Both the position numbers and the translations under genes were made by a program. The notes beneath the pieces are model-generated. The model was not told the DNA's origin. It worked only from the letters and a program-made list of their open reading frames with translations, and searched no databases. Below are positions 47,547-56,087 of a stretch of DNA of 64,000 nt, in pieces. The DNA is from Peribacillus acanthi. GTDB lineage: Bacteria; Bacillota; Bacilli; Bacillales; DSM-1321. Positions within the stretch are counted from its first letter, which is position 1, and the number at the start of each line of letters is the position of its first letter. Location of the stretch: assembly GCF_003073175.1 (NCBI RefSeq), contig NZ_QBBX01000013.1, positions 30,984 through 94,983 on the forward strand, in the 5' to 3' direction.

Positions 47547-47584
47547 CTTAGCGTATGTTTTCCGCGTTTTGCTACCGGGACCCC
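47547..47584 (-). repeat. Inner right terminal repeat of the second Tn3 element
   Basis: 38 bp, the near-perfect partner of the left repeat. It is followed by TATTA, not the ATATA found left of 41751, and it cuts off the 5' end of an ImmA-like gene. Confidence 0.92.
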
Positions 47585-48210
47585 TATTAATAAAAAAAAG
47601 TAATACAATCATCCTTAACGAAAATATTACACATACAGCGAGAGTAAAATTTACCGTAGCCTTTTTAATTGGACACTTAGTACTACCATGGCATACCAAA
47701 GATTCTTATTTTTATAGAAAAGCTGGAAAATCAACCATTTTAACTGACGATAATGAAGAAATGGAAGCTGGAGCATTCGCTGCAAGTTTGATAACGCCAC
47801 CTGAACTATTAGGAAAAGATCTATCGACGTTATCTTCCGATAAAATAAGCTTAAAAGATTTAAAAACATTGGCAGATGAGAAGTATAAAGTATCATTAAC
47901 ATCTTTGTGTCATCGCCTTATTGAATACGATAAAAGTCGATTTGCATTAATAAACTCAAGTAATTACAAGATAGATAAAGTATTCTCTGGTAACATGTTA
48001 GTGAAGGAAAAAGGACTTCCTTTAGATGAAAACAGTAAAGCGTATGAACTTCTTTCTCACCCAAGTAAAGAAGAAGAATTAAAAGAAGGAACAGTGAACG
48101 CTAACGTTTGGATAAATGAAGCAATAAAAAATGAGCTGTTATATGAAAGTTCAATCTACAACCCCACATATAATGCAGTTATGACTTTGTTAACAAAAAT
48201 GAAAAATTAG
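47585..48210 (+). pseudogene. 5'-truncated ImmA/IrrE-like protein with altered active site
   Basis: The frame is open out of the terminal repeat (a TTG at 47569 lies in it) and runs 210 codons to TAG. It resembles ImmA/IrrE metallopeptidases: ILNENITHTARVKFTVA before the motif, IGHLVLPWH after it, and EMEAGAFAASLITPPELL. The usual HEIGH reads FLIGH here, so the first histidine and the glutamate of HExxH are gone. The N-terminal part of the family is missing because the transposon end sits there. A C-terminal extension of about 100 residues is not typical. It is inferred to be a dead relic of an ICE or prophage regulatory module. Confidence 0.75.
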
Positions 48211-48386
48211 ATCTATATAGCAATAAGGGGATTTACAATTAACCATTGTAAATCCCCTTATTTTTTTCTTGCGTTACACCCAACATAAACAGCGATCAGT
48301 AGAAAATTGTTGTTACATTACTCCCACCAGAATAAAAATTAAATAAAATGGGACAAATATAATCAAAAACAACTGGAGATTTGATC

Positions 48387-48887
48387 ATGAAGAAAAAAAT
48401 TACTCTAATCGTTTTACTGTTATTAGCGATAATTTCAAATAAACACGTAGTAATGGCCGAAAAAATTAAAAAAGACGAAATCGTGGAGAACTTCACAAAA
48501 TTTGGTTATAGAGATTTTGATGAAGCGTTAGGGGATTTTGAACAAGCATATGAAAGAAAAGTTAGTCTTCCAAAGAAATATCCTTTTAAAGTTACATATA
48601 AATTTGGAAAAATTGATAATGAAGGGAAATTAGACTTATATTACTATAACCATACATCAAAGCAAATTTTCAAAATTTTCATTAGTTCAGACATTAATTA
48701 TTACGATGAAATAAAAGGACGCGAAGTAGTGCTAGCAGATAGTACGAAAGCTTATATTAGAAAGGGACACGACCTATTAAGAATTCATTTTGTAAAAAAC
48801 CGTTTAGCTTATTCTGTATCAATTAATCATATTAGATCACCTAAGATTACAGAAAAAGACCTTATTCATATAGCTAATTCTATATAA
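48387..48887 (+). CDS. Secreted DUF4367-like protein
   Basis: A 166-residue exported protein; TGGAGAT (48374-48380) fits ATG 48387 rather than TTG 48381. The signal peptide ends near VMA. The mature region has beta-rich blocks (YPFKVTYKFGKID, KQIFKIFISSDINYY) and a C-terminal part (REVVLADSTKAYIRKGHDL, IHIANSI) reminiscent of DUF4367-type domains. The function is unknown. A bidirectional terminator follows. Confidence 0.68.
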   Translation: MKKKITLIVLLLLAIISNKHVVMAEKIKKDEIVENFTKFGYRDFDEALGDFEQAYERKVSLPKKYPFKVTYKFGKIDNEGKLDLYYYNHTSKQIFKIFISSDINYYDEIKGREVVLADSTKAYIRKGHDLLRIHFVKNRLAYSVSINHIRSPKITEKDLIHIANSI

Positions 48888-48921
48888 GAACTCCTAATAA
48901 TGTTTTCATTTAAATACAATA

Positions 48922-48960
48922 AAACAAAAAGGTAAACCTAATGGGTTTACCTTTTTGTTT
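48922..48960. terminator. Bidirectional terminator
   Basis: AAACAAAAAGGTAAACC (48922-48938) and GGTTTACCTTTTTGTTT (48944-48960) pair perfectly over 17 bp, between convergent genes. Confidence 0.9.
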
Positions 48961-48968
48961 TGTTGTAT

Positions 48969-49394
48969 TTATTCGGTATAAAAACTGATTGTTCCTAAAC
49001 CTACACATCTTTCTTGATCACTTGAATCACCACAAAGCCCTCTAACTCTGTAATATCCGGCTTTTGTGTTTGTGTATTCAGTCCAATCTCCTCCACCAAA
49101 CGGTGCCACTCCCACAAGAGGTCCAGCAGATGCTCCATTAGAATCAATTGGATAAAACGACATGGAGAATAAACTATTATCCTCAGTACTACCTGAAATT
49201 AAAACTTTTGCGCCATAAGGTATATAAATACTTGCTGATTCTGCCATGTTAGTTCCCCAACTAGTAAATTTGATTCCTATACATTTGTATTCTACATCAG
49301 AGCAATAATATGTTGAGGCAGCAGCTTCGGCATGGTTTATTCCTGTAGAAAACATTGTAAAAACAACTATAATCCCCAAAATAATCTTTTTCAT
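48969..49394 (-). CDS. Secreted cysteine-containing protein (transposon passenger)
   Basis: A 141-residue exported protein with a signal peptide cut near AEA. The mature part of about 118 residues has four cysteines (YYCSDVEYKCIG and GLCGDSSDQERCVG), probably two disulfides, and a beta-sandwich-like pattern. No family recognised. A ribosome site GGAGC lies before the ATG on the minus strand. Confidence 0.68.
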   Translation of the reverse strand: MKKIILGIIVVFTMFSTGINHAEAAASTYYCSDVEYKCIGIKFTSWGTNMAESASIYIPYGAKVLISGSTEDNSLFSMSFYPIDSNGASAGPLVGVAPFGGGDWTEYTNTKAGYYRVRGLCGDSSDQERCVGLGTISFYTE

Positions 49395-49677
49395 TTTCCT
49401 AGCTCCGTTTTTACATTTTTTTACTAAAATGTTTTTTTTTTTTTGTTATATAGATTCTACATTAAATTACATATTCCTTTTTTAGTCGTCAAAAAAATTA
49501 AAAATCGTTACGACGGTATAAAAATCACAAAAGTAACATAATGGTTATTATGTTACTTTTAAAAACCATATAAATATGGATTCCGCAAATTAAGCATGGT
49601 ATTCTATCTTTAATCTAAAATATGTTACATTCAAATCCTTAATTTGATGAGGGTTTGAAATCAGAGGAGGAAGAACC

Positions 49678-50241
49678 ATGAACAAAAAAGAGGAAATTAA
49701 AGACGTGCAGCCGATCCGATCCCTGGCAAAGGTTGCGGACATGAAATGGAGCTTGAGGAGGCATTGTTCGGAACGAGATTACATGTTGTTTCTGTTAGGG
49801 ATTAATACGGGTTTACGTGTGAGTGACTTACTGAAGCTCAAAAAGAGCGAATTAGAGGGAAAACAGAAGTGGATTGTGAAAGAAGGAAAAACAGCTAAAC
49901 CAAGAACCATTCATTTATCCAATATCTACGAGGAATTAAATGCCTATATCCAGGCGTTACACGGCACAGAATGGCTTTTTCCAAGCCGTAAAGGGACTCA
50001 GCCTATCACCAGGATCCAGGCGTACAGACAGCTCAATAAAGCCGCAGGCATGGTGGATATGATAGACGGAATAGGAACCCATACTATGCGGAAAACGTTT
50101 GGTTATTGGTACTACAAACAGACGAAGGATGTGGCAGCCTTGCAGATGATTTTGAATCATTCCCACCCTGAAGTCACACTTAAATATATCGGAATCAGTG
50201 ATGAGGAAATTGAGAATAGTTTAAGTCACTTTGTACTTTAA
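49678..50241 (+). CDS. Short tyrosine recombinase / integrase
   Basis: A 187-residue recombinase made almost only of the catalytic domain, preceded by AGAGGAGGAAG. It shows the first arginine in NTGLRVSDLLKL, a lysine in VKEGKTAKPR, HTMRKTFGYWYY (H-x-x-R box), the histidine in LNHSHPEVT and the tyrosine in LKYIG. The N-terminal core-binding domain is nearly absent, as in several Bacillus plasmid- and ICE-borne recombinases. It sits in the outer part of the composite element with the ImmA remnant, which points to an integrative element as the donor of this DNA. Confidence 0.88.
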   Translation: MNKKEEIKDVQPIRSLAKVADMKWSLRRHCSERDYMLFLLGINTGLRVSDLLKLKKSELEGKQKWIVKEGKTAKPRTIHLSNIYEELNAYIQALHGTEWLFPSRKGTQPITRIQAYRQLNKAAGMVDMIDGIGTHTMRKTFGYWYYKQTKDVAALQMILNHSHPEVTLKYIGISDEEIENSLSHFVL

Positions 50242-50252
50242 CTAAAAAGGTG

Positions 50253-50309
50253 CTAGATAAATAGAAAAAGGTCAACATTAGAATTGTTGACCTTTTTCTA
50301 TTTATCTAG
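50253..50309. terminator. Long perfect bidirectional terminator (24-bp arms)
   Basis: The arms 50253-50276 and 50286-50309 are perfect reverse complements with a 9-base loop, and contain AAAAAGGTCAAC / GTTGACCTTTTT. The right arm includes the stop codon of the minus-strand gene. It lies between two convergent genes. Confidence 0.88.
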
Positions 50310-50524
50310 TTTTTCTTTTTACAGAGGACTAATCCAATTATAAGAGTTACCAATACAGGAATAAGCATTTCTGCATTAAGATATTTATACCAATTAGAAT
50401 GATATTCTCCTTGAATAGAATCTACATGCATGGTTAATTTGGCTAAACCAAATACTAGTGAAAGACCGATTAATCCAATTGAAAATACAATCATTCCTGT
50501 TGATCTCATATGATTTCTCCCCAT
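50306..50524 (-). CDS. Small membrane protein
   Basis: Seventy-two residues with GGGGAGAAATC ahead of the ATG. Two membrane helices (about 9-28 and 49-66) are separated by an external loop of about 20 residues (HVDSIQGEYHSNWYKYLN), and the C-terminus is CKKKN. It lies 7 bases after the stop of the exported protein at 50532-51164 and is probably translated from the same message, much like the exported protein/small membrane protein pair in the first Tn3 element. Confidence 0.7.
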   Translation of the reverse strand: MGRNHMRSTGMIVFSIGLIGLSLVFGLAKLTMHVDSIQGEYHSNWYKYLNAEMLIPVLVTLIIGLVLCKKKN

Positions 50525-50531
50525 TTTTTAT

Positions 50532-51164
50532 TTATTCTACATTTTCTCCTAGTTCTTCTTCATTTACTTGAACATATTCACCGTCGATATTTTCATAATA
50601 CTCTACTTTTGTTGGCCCTGCACTTCTAGCAGTAGAAGAATAGTACTCTAATCTAAGTTGTGGCAGGATTGCTTCATCTGCATATCCAGTAGCATAATTA
50701 CTTGTTGGATAGCTAGTACCTAAATCATAAAAATATTGACGTTGATTAAGAGTGGTTCTGCTATATGATTTAATGTAAAACGCTTTTACATATTCGCCTT
50801 TATTTAGTGGTGGAGTTTCTCTGGAAATCGAAAACTGTTTATCTTGACCAATCGTATAGCCAACTTCAGCACTTACTACACTATTAGTTACATTGACTGT
50901 ACCTGCAATTTGATGTGTATATGTTACGGAAGCCGAAATCGTGTCCACTTCGCCAGTTCTAGTGGCTGGATAACCTGTATAAAGATGGACCCATGAACCT
51001 TTTGTAACGTTACCATAATTAGAAGTACTCGTTATTTTCCAATAGTAGTATGACGCGGATGCAGAAGCCGGGTTTTGTGTAGGTTCACCCTGGACTTGCG
51101 CAAAACCTACACTAGAAAACATTAACAGAAATGCAAACATCATAGAGAGAGCTTTTTTAATCAT
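50532..51164 (-). CDS. Secreted aromatic-rich protein (transposon passenger)
   Basis: A 210-residue exported protein; AGGAGGATTCC precedes the ATG. The signal peptide has a cut near GFAQ. The mature part is beta rich with many serine, threonine and tyrosine residues (YTHQIAGTVNVTNSVVSAEV, RTTLNQRQYFYDLGTSY), suggesting a pore-forming or surface-binding beta protein, but this is only an impression. The C-terminus is acidic (EEELGENVE). No family recognised. It is coupled to the 72-residue membrane protein downstream. The 470 bases upstream of it up to the end of the element hold no supported gene. Confidence 0.7.
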   Translation of the reverse strand: MIKKALSMMFAFLLMFSSVGFAQVQGEPTQNPASASASYYYWKITSTSNYGNVTKGSWVHLYTGYPATRTGEVDTISASVTYTHQIAGTVNVTNSVVSAEVGYTIGQDKQFSISRETPPLNKGEYVKAFYIKSYSRTTLNQRQYFYDLGTSYPTSNYATGYADEAILPQLRLEYYSSTARSAGPTKVEYYENIDGEYVQVNEEELGENVE

Positions 51165-51780
51165 AAAGTGGAATCCTCCTAATAACTTTATATGATTCGA
51201 AAATGTACCTTAGTTCAATTTGTAGAGTATTGATCAGTTACTTTCCATATAATGGTTTAATTTCCATATTTTGTTGTACAACACCCTTAGATTATCATAT
51301 AAATTTCCTGAATTGTTAAAATATTACTACAAGAATACTCTTGTTGATATTTGCCGTTTTCTTTAGAAAACAGGAGCTATATCGATCGATTTCAATAGTA
51401 CGTCATTGTTCAAATCCCATCTAAACGATTTTTACTAAAAAGTAATAGAAAATGTTAACTTATAATTTAGAGATATAATCCAATTAAAGATGAAAATCCA
51501 GCTAAAAAATTTGTTTTATGGTGTCTCGCCAACATTTCGGTAATTTTGTACGGTAAGCAAATTAACCTACAAAAATTGCTTGTTATGTACGTTAAGAATT
51601 TACAAAAAAAGATTTACCTTTAATTAACTGTACTTTGTTTTTGGTAATTAGTTTTTGTGCTGTAATATTATTGGAGTATTCCTTTTATATCAACGGTTTC
51701 AGCCTCAACGCACAATATTTCCGTTTTGTTGTCTGTACCCCTAGACTACGAAAATCTCCAATTATTCGTCTCAAGAAGTC

Positions 51781-51818
51781 CTTAACGTATGTTTCCCGCG
51801 TTTTGCTACCAGGACCCC
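51781..51818 (-). repeat. Outer right terminal repeat of the second Tn3 element
   Basis: 38 bp, related to the left repeat with a few changes (for example CTTAACG for CTTAGCG and TTTCCCGC for TTTTCCGC). It is followed by ATATA (51819-51823), matching the five bases before the left repeat. Confidence 0.9.
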
Positions 51819-51878
51819 ATATATCTAGAATCTATTAAGATACATTCGGAATATTCATTTGGGAAAGGCGTTGAAGAG

Positions 51879-52073
51879 TTGATAAATAGAATATCAGGCG
51901 GAATTATTGTGGGTGCGATTTTGGGGTTATTTATTGGTTTATTTATAGGAGGTGGTATGTTAGGAGAAGATCATATCTCTTTAATATACTGCATGTTTTT
52001 TGGAATCATTATAGGATTACTGATATGTATTATCATAGAAATACATGGACTAAACAAAAATATTGAAGAATGA
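51879..52073 (+). CDS. Small membrane protein, start next to the transposon end
   Basis: The open frame runs out of the transposon repeat (ATG 51789), but a likelier native start is the TTG at 51879 with GGGAAAGGCG at 51861-51870. The 64-residue product has two glycine-rich membrane helices (GGIIVGAILGLFIGLFIGGG and a second isoleucine-rich one) and a charged tail. With the transposon removed, a TGA lies just upstream in frame, so the gene itself was not interrupted; only its upstream region was. Confidence 0.55.
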   Translation: MINRISGGIIVGAILGLFIGLFIGGGMLGEDHISLIYCMFFGIIIGLLICIIIEIHGLNKNIEE

Positions 52074-52740
52074 TTTTTCATTAAGTCTTTTCTTCAGTTC
52101 TGAAGTAAAATTTTTTTCTGTTATGTAGTCATCAATGATAAGAAAAACTTATCTTCACTAATGGAACAGGGCTAGTAAAATGAAGCCCAAAGTTCATAGC
52201 TCATTAAAAGTTTTGTTTGTGAAAAATTTTGAAGCCTAACGAGTTCTATAAAGATGTATGGAGGTGTAAAGTTCTTGTCGCTGTACAAGATGGGAGAGTA
52301 TTCTACTGTTAAATACTACTCACCCTTTAATTATGCGTAAAATATTAATTTTAAGAAAAGTTAAATGTCGCAAGAAAAACATATGTTTGGTATACTAAAG
52401 AAGAATTCAAAAGGATCGAGTAAATATCTTAGGTTTTACTCGTTGCTCTTATACGAAACGCGTGGTTCATTATTCGCACAGAGTTGGTCTATTTAGTACC
52501 TTATTGAACAAAATGCTAAGATTTTAAGGTCTGGATAGTAGGGTAACAGATTCTACAATGTATCGGAAGATACCAGAGAGAATGGACAAACAGTTCGATC
52601 TTTATCTTATGTTCTCAAAAACTATTCTCTAAGGTCCAATTTAGACTTCGATAATTTAGTTATGTAAACTAATTTGCTTAAAAATTGAATTATACGCACA
52701 ATTAAACAACCATCGACAAAACAGATTTGAGGTGATTTTT
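52074..52740. other. Gene-free stretch before xerS
   Basis: About 670 AT-rich bases without a supportable gene on either strand. No clear promoter, hairpin or dif-like site was recognised; a decayed gene is possible at about 52250-52400. Confidence 0.4.
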
Positions 52741-53850
52741 ATGGCGACTTCCCGACAGCATCAATTGCATGAACAAAAGCTACATGAACTCGTGAAGACT
52801 ATGCCTTTCTATGTGGCTGAGTATGTCGATGATAAGTTTGACTATCGTTCTCCTTCTACGTTATTAAACTATGTTTTAGACTATAAATTGTTTTTACAAT
52901 GGCTCATGGCAGAAGGAATTGTGGAATGCGAAGACATGAAAGACATTCCCCTTTCTGCGTTGGAGACCCTTCCACTTGAAGTGGCACAAAACTTTTTCAA
53001 GTTTGTCCAACGGAGAGAGATTCCGGTCAACCAAAAGGAAACGAAACGTCCCGAGAAAGTCTCTGTAAACCGGAAGATATCAGCCCTTCGCTCTCTTTTC
53101 AAATACTTAACCACTCAAACGGAACAGGAAGATGGAGAACCCTACTTCTATCGAAACGTCATGCAAAAAATTGAAGTACATAAGGTGAAAGAAACTCTCA
53201 ACGCCCGTGCCACTAAGCTATCGGCAAAGATTTTCCAGAATGATGATGATGTCAGGTTCTTGGATTATGTGATGAACGAGTATGAAAACGAGCTTCCTGA
53301 AGGCTCCAAAAAACGAGGGTATTTCCTACGAGACAAAGAACGAGATTTAGCAATTCTGTCTCTCTTCTTGGGAAGTGGGATCCGGGTCAATGAGCTTTCT
53401 AACCTCCGGATTCGACACATAAACTTTGAGGAAAACTGCATCGAGGTTCTTCGAAAAGGCGGCAAGGAAGATATCGCTGAGGTTGTGCCAGAATCGATGG
53501 AAGATTTGAAGAACTACCTACATATACGACCGTCCCGTTATAACGCTACTACGGATGAACACGAATTCGTTTTCGTGACGAAGCGGAACAACGAGCCTTC
53601 CCCTCTCTCCAACCGGGCGATTGAGGCACTGGTCAAAAAGTACACGAAATCGTTTTCAAAAAGCATGTCCCCTCATAAATTACGGCATACGTACGGGACG
53701 AAGCTCATGGAGGAAACGAACGATATCCACCTCCTCATGAGGCAACTCGGACACGGTTCCACGACAACCGCCGCTCTTTATATCAACCCAGACCGTGACA
53801 AAGCAAAGAAAGCAGCCGCCCAATTAGGAAATCGTCGAACGAAAACATAA
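52741..53850 (+). CDS. xerS: Tyrosine recombinase XerS
   Basis: A 369-residue XerS-type recombinase; GAGGTG (52729-52734) selects the ATG at 52741. The N-terminal core-binding domain has LLNYVLDYKLFLQWL. The catalytic domain shows GSGIRVNELSNL (Arg I), RKGGKEDIAEV (Lys), HKLRHTYGT (His/Arg II), LGHGSTTTAALY with the second histidine and nucleophilic tyrosine. The length of about 360 and the wording (SPHKLRHTYGTKLMEETNDIHLL, split here only as a description) fit XerS, which resolves chromosome dimers with a single recombinase in streptococci and occurs as an extra Xer protein in Bacillus. Base usage is less AT rich than the transposon before it, so this is probably core genome. Confidence 0.88.
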   Translation: MATSRQHQLHEQKLHELVKTMPFYVAEYVDDKFDYRSPSTLLNYVLDYKLFLQWLMAEGIVECEDMKDIPLSALETLPLEVAQNFFKFVQRREIPVNQKETKRPEKVSVNRKISALRSLFKYLTTQTEQEDGEPYFYRNVMQKIEVHKVKETLNARATKLSAKIFQNDDDVRFLDYVMNEYENELPEGSKKRGYFLRDKERDLAILSLFLGSGIRVNELSNLRIRHINFEENCIEVLRKGGKEDIAEVVPESMEDLKNYLHIRPSRYNATTDEHEFVFVTKRNNEPSPLSNRAIEALVKKYTKSFSKSMSPHKLRHTYGTKLMEETNDIHLLMRQLGHGSTTTAALYINPDRDKAKKAAAQLGNRRTKT

Positions 53851-53871
53851 AGAGGGGTCATACCCTCCCAA

Positions 53872-53910
53872 GCAGAAAAGCAGAAGGAAATATCCTCTGT
53901 TTTTCTGCCT
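53872..53910 (+). terminator. Terminator of xerS
   Basis: GCAGAAAAGCAGA pairs with TCTGTTTTTCTGC (with one mismatch) around 53876-53908, followed by CTATTTTTTG. Confidence 0.75.
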
Positions 53911-53944
53911 ATTTTTTGATAACCCTCACCCGTTAACAGAGGGT

Positions 53945-54766
53945 TCAGCTTGTCACCTTCAACAGCTTTGGCATGACTTGATGTAAGCTTCCATACGTCT
54001 CCACTCCCGTAAAATCCAGCCCTAAGTGAACCCCTGTCATCGCTATTTCCGGACGGATTCCCGTGATGATGGCCTTGATTCCCAATACTTTTAATGCCTT
54101 CACGATCCCGAACAATTGGTTCGCTACCATTGTATCAATCATCGCTACACCAGATAGGTCAAAAATCAAATATTCCAATTTCAGCTCATCACACTTGCGT
54201 AGAGTTTGTTCCCCAATCATTAAGGCTCGATTGCTATCGATTTCCCCGATTAATGGCAAAATCCCTATTTTTGGGGTTACAGAAATTACCGGGGAGCTCA
54301 ATTCAAGAATCATATTCTTCTGCAATTTCAGGATTCTCTGGTTTACTTTGTAATATTGAATAGAAAAGATCTCGATGATCTCATCAAAAATGGCATGCAC
54401 CTGACTTCCCAACTCTCCTAATTCCCAGGTGGTGAATGGATGATTGGCTGCGAACTCCACCGTATAGTCCCAAAAGATCTTCCTGGACTTCCTAAAGTTC
54501 TCCAAGACCATATACAGGGGGGTCTTGGAATTGGCCAGTTCCACGCTCATCTTTTCGGACCATTCCAAGTAACAAACCTCCATGACCAGGGAATCGGCTA
54601 CCAGCTTGATGAAATGGAGGTTCTCTTGCTTCAACTTTTCGGTCACCTTTTGAGGGGCATCCGAGGAATAATCCCCCTTTCCTTCCGTGCGCAAAGCCAG
54701 CCATTCCTCTGTCATCTTGGTAGCGTTATTCAGCAAATATTCCTGCAGTTCCACTAATTTATCCAC
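53945..54766 (-). CDS. RsbR-like stressosome protein (STAS)
   Basis: A 273-residue RsbR-family protein. The N-terminal ~150 residues form a helical non-heme-globin-like sensor domain. The C-terminal STAS domain (about 155-270) keeps the phosphorylatable threonines expected for RsbR: one in VAMIDTMVA and one near ITGIRPEIAMT. RsbR proteins build the stressosome with RsbS and are phosphorylated by RsbT. No RsbS or RsbT gene is next to it. It is the last gene of a minus-strand block after a SpoIIE-type phosphatase and a STAS antagonist. The start is GTG with GAGGATAGGATA ahead of it. Confidence 0.88.
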   Translation of the reverse strand: MDKLVELQEYLLNNATKMTEEWLALRTEGKGDYSSDAPQKVTEKLKQENLHFIKLVADSLVMEVCYLEWSEKMSVELANSKTPLYMVLENFRKSRKIFWDYTVEFAANHPFTTWELGELGSQVHAIFDEIIEIFSIQYYKVNQRILKLQKNMILELSSPVISVTPKIGILPLIGEIDSNRALMIGEQTLRKCDELKLEYLIFDLSGVAMIDTMVANQLFGIVKALKVLGIKAIITGIRPEIAMTGVHLGLDFTGVETYGSLHQVMPKLLKVTS

Positions 54767-54834
54767 TATCCTATCCTCGCTGATTCATAATCTATCAACC
54801 TTTGACTCTCACTCTACAATAGAAGAAACTCCAT

Positions 54835-55680
54835 CTATAATACGGGAGAATTGTAACTGGAAATGTCTGCCCGTTCCTTCCGGATTTTCAACAACACCAT
54901 CGTGATATCATCTTTTTGTGGGACATCCATCGTGAATGCCTGGATGGAATCCATGACCGCCTTTTCCATGTCTCCTACTCCTTTTTCCTGGTTCTTCAAT
55001 AAGGTATCAAACAATCTTTCTAATTGATATTGCTCTCCGTTTTTGTCCTGCGCTTCAATGATGCCATCCGTATAAAAGAAGACGGTATCTCCATCCTCTA
55101 ATATGATAGACTCTTCTGCGTACACCTGGTTGGGCAAGCCTCCTACCATAATTCCCTTCACTTTTGGCAGTTCCTGAATCGAGCAGTCCTTTCCGTTGAT
55201 TGAAAGCGGAAGGTTATGACCGGCGTTGGCATAGGTGAATAAACCAGACGCTGGGTCCCAATCCGCACAAAACAGAGTGACGAATGACTTTAATGATCGC
55301 AGGTCCTCATAAAGAGCCTGGTTCATAGCAGTCAAGGTTTTCCCAGGGCTTTGTGTGCTTTCCGCTGCGCTTCGAAAGGCTCCGCGGGTCAAAATCATGA
55401 GCATAGCAGCAGGGATTCCTTTTCCCATCACGTCACCGATGACAATCCGAATCTTGCCATTCACCAATGGGTAAAAATCATAGTAGTCCCCTCCAATCAA
55501 CCGTGCAGGAAGAGAAGACCCCTTTACTTCTCCCCCCTCCACTTTCGGCACTTTGCCGTTTAGCAAGGAGGTCTGGATATTGCGGGCTAAGTTGATTTCC
55601 CTTTGGAGTGCCTTAACCTGTTTCAACTGATCTTCCGGGCTTTCTGCCTGAAATTGAAAAGTGAGGCCATCTTGATACAT
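54835..55680 (-). CDS. SpoIIE/RsbU-type PP2C phosphatase
   Basis: A 281-residue serine phosphatase. GGGGAGG lies 7 bases before ATG 55680, preferred to GTG 55683, and overlaps the STAS gene's stop (TGATG). A short N-terminal coiled coil (ALQREINLARNIQTSLL) links to the PP2C domain: metal-binding aspartates in GGDYYDFYP, GDVMGKGIPAA and KDDITMVLLK. RsbU-type enzymes dephosphorylate STAS antagonists so that they release a sigma factor from its anti-sigma kinase. The STAS protein next door (55680-55997) is the natural substrate and the HATPase domain of the HD-GYP protein is the natural kinase. Confidence 0.92.
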   Translation of the reverse strand: MYQDGLTFQFQAESPEDQLKQVKALQREINLARNIQTSLLNGKVPKVEGGEVKGSSLPARLIGGDYYDFYPLVNGKIRIVIGDVMGKGIPAAMLMILTRGAFRSAAESTQSPGKTLTAMNQALYEDLRSLKSFVTLFCADWDPASGLFTYANAGHNLPLSINGKDCSIQELPKVKGIMVGGLPNQVYAEESIILEDGDTVFFYTDGIIEAQDKNGEQYQLERLFDTLLKNQEKGVGDMEKAVMDSIQAFTMDVPQKDDITMVLLKIRKERADISSYNSPVL

Positions 55681-55997
55681 CACATTACCTCCCCTTGTAT
55701 GGCACCTAGTAGTTGATACAAGCCGACTGTCTCTAAAATATGGTTGATTAGTCCATTAACTCCGTGTAGCCGAATGGTGAATCCACGTTCCTGAGACAGG
55801 TGGATGGCATTCAAGATCGCCCCGATACCTGTGGAGTCGAGGAAATCAAGATTTGTAAAATCGAAAATTAATAGTTCAATTCCTTGTAGGTCCTCTAGGA
55901 TTGCCGTGACGGTGCCCGTGGTCGAAATATCGAGTATACCCTTTAGTTTCAATATTACAGTCAACTCTTGGACTTCCTTTTCAATTTGTAATCCCAA
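55680..55997 (-). CDS. STAS-domain anti-sigma factor antagonist
   Basis: A 105-residue single-domain STAS protein. AGGGAGGG lies 7 bases before a TTG at 55997, so this start is preferred over an upstream GTG at 56036. The phospho-site region reads LDFLDSTGIGAILNAI with the conserved serine in DSTGIG. It overlaps the phosphatase gene by one base. In partner-switching systems the unphosphorylated form binds the kinase/anti-sigma and is rephosphorylated by it. Confidence 0.9.
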   Translation of the reverse strand: MGLQIEKEVQELTVILKLKGILDISTTGTVTAILEDLQGIELLIFDFTNLDFLDSTGIGAILNAIHLSQERGFTIRLHGVNGLINHILETVGLYQLLGAIQGEVM

Positions 55998-56087
55998 TTG
56001 GGTTCCCTCCCTTTCCCACGGTGCGATACACCTCACCCATGGGTTCCTTGTGATTTCTAGGTGATGTTGACACTTTTGTCTACTCGT

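Larger units (their letters stand above)
41751..51818 (+). mobile_element. Tn3-family element with three terminal-type repeats, outer length 10,068 bp
   Basis: The left repeat 41751-41788 (GGGGTCCCGGTATCAAAACG start) matches an inner right repeat at 47547-47584 almost perfectly and an outer right repeat at 51781-51818 with a few changes. ATATA precedes the left repeat (41746-41750) and follows the outer right repeat (51819-51823), so the outer pair behaves as the ends of the last transposition. The inner repeat is followed by TATTA, which has no partner at the left. The interior holds a resolvase, a broken transposase, several exported proteins, a truncated ImmA-like gene and a tyrosine recombinase. 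It probably arose when a 5.8-kb Tn3 core became joined to 4.2 kb of other mobile DNA bordered by a second right end. Confidence 0.85.

Noticed and set aside
47547..47584. Treating the inner right repeat as the end of the latest insertion
   Set aside because: Its flank TATTA does not match ATATA left of the element, whereas the outer repeat's flank does.
51635..51838. 67-codon plus-strand frame crossing the outer right repeat
   Set aside because: It runs through the transposon end in a frame not kept by the repeat elsewhere, and has no ribosome site.
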